Assembly: GCF_008281175.1 (NCBI RefSeq)
Contig: NZ_CP036524.1
Span: forward strand, 1,922,001-1,986,000
Reading direction: 5' to 3'
Origin: [Clostridium] hylemonae DSM 15053
GTDB taxonomy: Bacteria > Bacillota > Clostridia > Lachnospirales > Lachnospiraceae
DNA length: 64,000 nt
The notes under the pieces were generated by a model. It searched no databases. It was not told the origin of the DNA and was given only the letters and a program-made list of their open reading frames with translations. The translations under genes and the position numbers were made by a program. This document shows, piece by piece, positions 60,672 through 64,000 of the stretch (position 1 is its first letter; each line of letters begins with the position of its first letter).

Positions 60672-61553
60672 TTATCTCTCCCCGCTGTTTTCCTCATAGT
60701 GCTTTATCAGTGTCTGTGTCCCGAGACTGCCGTACCCCTCGGCCTCCAGCTCCTCATAATTTGCCAGCGCCTGACTGAGCACTTCCAGACTGAGGCCGCT
60801 CATATTTGCTTCTGTCAGCGCGATCTTCATGTCTTTAATAAAATGCTTCAGGAAAAATCCGGGCGCAAAGTCGCCTTCCAGGATCTTCGGTCCAAACAGG
60901 TCAAGCTGCCGGCTTCCCGCGGCTCCGGTTGAGACAGATTTTAAAACCGTAGGCAGATCGAGCCCCTTCGCCTTTGCGTAAGTCAGCGCCTCGCATACAC
61001 CGGACAGCGTTCCCGCTATCATGATCTGATTGGCCATCTTGCAGTGCTGACCGCTTCCCGGCCCGCCCTGGAAATTGATATTCGTTCCCATCGCTTCAAA
61101 CAGCGGCATACACGCTTCATGATCTTCCCGCCTGCCGCCCACGAGAATGGACAGTGTCCCTTCTCTCGCGCCGGTATCTCCGCCGGTCACCGGCGCATCC
61201 AGCACGTGGAAGCCTTTTTCGGTCCCCTGTTCATATATCTTTTCTGCAAGCATAGGGCTCGTTGTCGTCATATCGATGAGATACGCCCCTTTTTCTGCAC
61301 TGTCCAGTATATTACCAGCGTCGAAATAGACTTCTTCCACATCTTCAGGATAGCCGACGATCGTGATGACTGCGTCACAGCCCTTTACGCAGTCTCCGAT
61401 CGTTTCATAAAAGAGGGCCCCCTCCTGGATAACGTCCTCCACCTTTTCCTTCTTCCGCGCATAGATGTGCAGTTCAAATCCTGCCTTCATCAGATTGCGC
61501 ACCATGGATCTTCCCATGATCCCAACGCCGATAAATCCTATCTTCCTAATCAT
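60672..61553 (-). CDS. Beta-hydroxyacid dehydrogenase (tartronate semialdehyde reductase / 3-hydroxyisobutyrate dehydrogenase type)
   Basis: A 293-residue NAD(P)-dependent enzyme. The Rossmann motif IGFIGVGIMGRSMVRNLMKAGF is N-terminal; DMTTTSPMLAEKI, LDAPVTGGDTGAREGTLSILVGG and the catalytic Lys in GSGQHCKMANQIMI near 170 define the beta-hydroxyacid dehydrogenase family. The C-terminal helical domain has DFAPGFFLKHFIKDM. The exact substrate is open. It is coupled to the MBL hydrolase gene. Confidence 0.92.
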   Translation of the reverse strand: MIRKIGFIGVGIMGRSMVRNLMKAGFELHIYARKKEKVEDVIQEGALFYETIGDCVKGCDAVITIVGYPEDVEEVYFDAGNILDSAEKGAYLIDMTTTSPMLAEKIYEQGTEKGFHVLDAPVTGGDTGAREGTLSILVGGRREDHEACMPLFEAMGTNINFQGGPGSGQHCKMANQIMIAGTLSGVCEALTYAKAKGLDLPTVLKSVSTGAAGSRQLDLFGPKILEGDFAPGFFLKHFIKDMKIALTEANMSGLSLEVLSQALANYEELEAEGYGSLGTQTLIKHYEENSGER

Positions 61554-61603
61554 TTTCCAGTCTCCTTTCTCTGCTCTTTAAGCGGGCATTATGCGCACCG
61601 CCT

Positions 61604-62275
61604 TTAATCTTCCACTTTTTCCACCACTTCACCCCGGCACTTATAGATGCTTCCGCCCGGCACATATCCCCTTACAGAAGACAGCGGATATATATTAGTA
61701 TGGCTTCCCACCACACTTCCCGGATTTAGGACTGTACCACAGCCGACCTCGACTTCGTCGCCGAGCATGGCCCCGAATTTCTTAAGTCCGGTCTCAATAT
61801 TTTCTTCCGGCGTCTTGATGACTACAAGTTTCTTATCAGACTTTACATTGGATGTGATGGAGCCGGCTCCCATATGGGACTTATAGCCGAGAACAGAGTC
61901 GCCTACATAATTATAATGAGGCACCTGCACCTTATTAAACAATATGACATTCTTAAGCTCTGTGGAATTGCCTACGACCGCGCCTTCCCCGACAATGGCA
62001 TTGCCCCGGATAAACGCGCAGTGTCTCACTTCCGCGTTCTTCCCGATAATGGCAGGCCCGTTGATATAGGCGGACTCGAATACTTTCGCAGACTTTGCGA
62101 TCCATACGTTGTCTCCGACTTTGTCGTACTCCTCTGACGAAAGTGATTCTCCAAGCTTCTGTATAAATCCTCCTATTTTCGGAAGAACTTCCCACGGATA
62201 AGTTACTCCGTCAAATATATCTTTCGCTATCGTTTCCTCGAGCGTGTACATTTCCTTTACAGTTAATTCCTTCAT
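61604..62275 (-). CDS. Left-handed beta-helix protein (UDP-GlcNAc pyrophosphorylase/acyltransferase-like)
   Basis: A 223-residue protein lacking a nucleotidyltransferase domain. After 60 helical residues come hexapeptide repeats (VWIAKSAKVFESAYINGPAIIGKNAEVRH, AFIRGNAIVGEGAVVGNSTELKN, VGDSVLGYKSHMGAGSITSN), a loop, and a last set ending VLNPGSVVGSHTNIYPLSSVRG. The fold matches the C-terminal half of GlmU and stand-alone sugar-nucleotide-type transferases. The activity is not established. Confidence 0.82.
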   Translation of the reverse strand: MKELTVKEMYTLEETIAKDIFDGVTYPWEVLPKIGGFIQKLGESLSSEEYDKVGDNVWIAKSAKVFESAYINGPAIIGKNAEVRHCAFIRGNAIVGEGAVVGNSTELKNVILFNKVQVPHYNYVGDSVLGYKSHMGAGSITSNVKSDKKLVVIKTPEENIETGLKKFGAMLGDEVEVGCGTVLNPGSVVGSHTNIYPLSSVRGYVPGGSIYKCRGEVVEKVED

Positions 62276-62324
62276 AGCATTCTCCTTTTCCGCCGGACCT
62301 CTGCCGGCTTACATGACTCATTAT

Positions 62325-64000
62325 TTATTTTGTCTTATCTTTTTCCTTTTTATAAAAACGGGCCGCCCTGTCATAAAAGGACCGGAGCTGGTACTGATTG
62401 TTCAGGCCTTTGACTCCGTTCGTACGGCTTACGATGAAATGGTCCAGCTTTGTCATATACTCATCCGGCGTGATCTCTCCGTCCGCCACATACGTAAGCC
62501 CTTTTTCCCAGCTGGCGGTAAGCTCGGGATTCAAAAGTGACTTAATGGACTGATCCACAACATCGTAGATCATCTCCCCCTGCAGAGTCGGCGTCACGAT
62601 CTGGGTTTTTTTATTCAGAGCCAGATATTTGTTGTTGAAGAGCTTCTTTAATATCTCTCCCCTTGTGGCGCTTGTTCCGATACCGCTTCCCTTTATCTGG
62701 GCCCGGAGTTCTTCATCCTCTATGAGCTGTCCCGCGTTTTCCATCGCCAGAATGAGAGATCCTGAATTGTAGCGTTTCGGAGGAGATGTCTTTCCTTCCT
62801 TGATGTCCAGCGACTGTACCGGAAGGACCATACCTTTCTTAAGACCCTGTATTTTTTCAAAAAACCGGTTGTCCGTATTCTGTCCGCTGTCCCCGCCGTC
62901 GCTCTCCTCTGCCTCATTTCCGCTGCTTTTCTTCTGTCCGGGAATTCCTGCCACTTTCAGATATCCCTCCTCCGCCAGCACCTTAAAGCTGGAAAAGAAG
63001 CTTTCTTCCTTTATCTTCGTGACTATTGTGACCTTCTGATAGACCGCGGGGGGATAAAAGATACTTAAGAATCTCCTGACGATCACATCATACACTTTCA
63101 CCGACACTGCGCTCAGGCTCTTGAGAGCACCCAGTCCCTGCCCGGTCGGAATGATGGCATAGTGATCCGTGATCTGCTTGTCATTGACATATCTCGTACG
63201 CGCGATCTCTTTATGGCTCCCGTATGAGACGATCTCGCCGAGAAAGGGAACCGCCGGTTCATATTTCATCAGCCCGTTCAGATTCTTATGTATTTCCTTT
63301 GCCACAGCAGTGGACAGCACACGGGCATCTGTACGGGGGTAGGTGACCAGTTTTTTCTCGTACATCTCCTGTACAAGCCGGAGCGTCTCATCCGGGCTGA
63401 TCTTAAACCTCTTTGAGCATTCATTCTGAAGCTCCGCCAGGTTAAACAGAAGAGGCGGGTTCTTTTTCTCCTTTTTCCTCTCTATGGAAATAATGGTGCA
63501 CTGCACTGGGAGCGGATCACTTAGCTCCCTGATGAGCCCGGCCGCGTCTTCCTCATGGAGGAATCCATTTTCTTTATAGAGCTTCGGGGACTCAAACCAT
63601 GCAGATCCTTTCACGGCGCGCCATTCTCCCTCAAAGGTCTCTCCCGGCTCCCCTGCCGCACTGATGACCCGGTAAAACGGCGTCTCTGTAAATTCCCGTA
63701 TTTCCCGTTCCCTTCGCACTACCATGCCGAGCACGCATGTCATGACACGCCCTACGGAGATGACCGAATACTTTGTGTGCAGGTAGTTGGAAATGCTGTT
63801 TCCGTACTTTAACGTCAGCAGCCTGGAGAAATTGATCCCCATCAGATAGTCTTCTTTTGCCCTAAGATAGGCGGAGGCAGAAAGGTTGTCGTACTCCTTT
63901 AAGTCTTTTGCCTCCCGGATCCCGCGCAGGATCTCCTCCTCGGTCTGTGAATCTATCCACACTCTGCGCCGTTTTTTTCCGTGTACGTCTGCCTTCTGTT
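62325..64000 (-). CDS. topB: DNA topoisomerase III (C-terminal part, cut by window edge)
   Basis: A type IA topoisomerase frame open from the right edge to the stop at 62325, some 557 codons. Upstream of VWIDSQTEEEILRGIREAKDL (WxSSxT-type motif) it continues as QKADVHGKKRRR to base 63998. NFSRLLTLKYG and ISVGRVMTCVLGMVVRREREI are family motifs; the catalytic tyrosine is in KLVTYPRTDARVLSTAV; the C-terminal GSGIGTSATRGEILKKLFNNKYL closes the core. The N-terminal Toprim domain lies outside the window. It decatenates and relaxes DNA by single-strand passage. Confidence 0.93.
   Translation of the reverse strand, partial: QKADVHGKKRRRVWIDSQTEEEILRGIREAKDLKEYDNLSASAYLRAKEDYLMGINFSRLLTLKYGNSISNYLHTKYSVISVGRVMTCVLGMVVRREREIREFTETPFYRVISAAGEPGETFEGEWRAVKGSAWFESPKLYKENGFLHEEDAAGLIRELSDPLPVQCTIISIERKKEKKNPPLLFNLAELQNECSKRFKISPDETLRLVQEMYEKKLVTYPRTDARVLSTAVAKEIHKNLNGLMKYEPAVPFLGEIVSYGSHKEIARTRYVNDKQITDHYAIIPTGQGLGALKSLSAVSVKVYDVIVRRFLSIFYPPAVYQKVTIVTKIKEESFFSSFKVLAEEGYLKVAGIPGQKKSSGNEAEESDGGDSGQNTDNRFFEKIQGLKKGMVLPVQSLDIKEGKTSPPKRYNSGSLILAMENAGQLIEDEELRAQIKGSGIGTSATRGEILKKLFNNKYLALNKKTQIVTPTLQGEMIYDVVDQSIKSLLNPELTASWEKGLTYVADGEITPDEYMTKLDHFIVSRTNGVKGLNNQYQLRSFYDRAARFYKKEKDKTK

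Overview
The window reads as chromosomal DNA of a spore-forming, anaerobic Gram-positive in the Lachnospiraceae (Clostridia). The evidence is a small acid-soluble spore protein, GerW and YlbJ-like sporulation proteins, a six-gene Rnf complex, a biotin-dependent Na+-pump decarboxylase cluster, strong GGAGG ribosome binding sites, and clostridial gene orders such as cmk-ispH-rpsA and ylbJ-coaD-rsmD-recG-fakA-asp23-rpmB. A BaiN/RdsA-family flavoprotein and the general protein character suggest a relative of [Clostridium] scindens/hylemonae; this placement is inference. Nearly all genes lie on the minus strand. The only plus-strand genes are the TudS-like gene, ylbJ, apbE and a truncated amidohydrolase.

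Layout. 1-4.7 kb: ygiQ (cut by the left edge), a HAD phosphatase, rsuA, rsmF, an M23 peptidase and an ECF-transporter S component. 4.9-9.7 kb: TudS-like desulfidase, pepD, ylbJ, a coiled-coil protein, coaD, rsmD. 9.7-14.8 kb: a palindromic repeat, SASP, recG, fakA, asp23-like, rpmB. 14.8-18.9 kb: zinc-ribbon/membrane proteins, an unlisted 47-aa membrane protein, gerW, a DUF2953 protein. 18.9-27.1 kb: a class B PBP and an FtsW/RodA protein with overlapping genes, a U32 peptidase/RlhA-like protein, zapA, ruvB, ruvA, a Gx transporter and a NusG domain II protein. 27.2-34 kb: apbE and rnfCDGEAB. 34.2-39 kb: rpsA, ispH, cmk, a BaiN-family flavoprotein and an RpiR regulator. 39.2-44.5 kb: five-gene biotin carboxyltransferase/Na+ pump operon. 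44.6-51.5 kb: two tandem BceAB-like ABC transporters. 51.5-53 kb: a degenerate region with a deletion scar and two large cloverleaf-like inverted-repeat elements. 53-62.3 kb: a LeuA-AraC fusion, a sodium:solute symporter, mgsA with an ABC transporter, an MBL-fold hydrolase, a beta-hydroxyacid dehydrogenase and a beta-helix protein. 62.3-64 kb: topB (cut by the right edge).

Functional themes. Energy metabolism dominates the middle: Rnf (ferredoxin:NAD+ oxidoreductase and ion pump) sits beside ApbE, which attaches FMN to its RnfG and RnfD subunits, and the decarboxylase cluster couples carboxyl transfer to Na+ export. Cell envelope and division genes (FtsW, PBP, ZapA) share a long co-directional run with DNA repair (RuvAB) and sporulation genes.

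The points I judge most worth a second look are: a 2-isopropylmalate synthase fused to a complete AraC-type DNA-binding domain, with a 9-bp inverted repeat just upstream of its start; two diverged copies (about 300 bp each) of a foldback element with a shared cloverleaf architecture and wobble-preserving differences; and two GGGGACGG palindromes whose borders carry outward-facing -35 boxes used by neighbouring genes.
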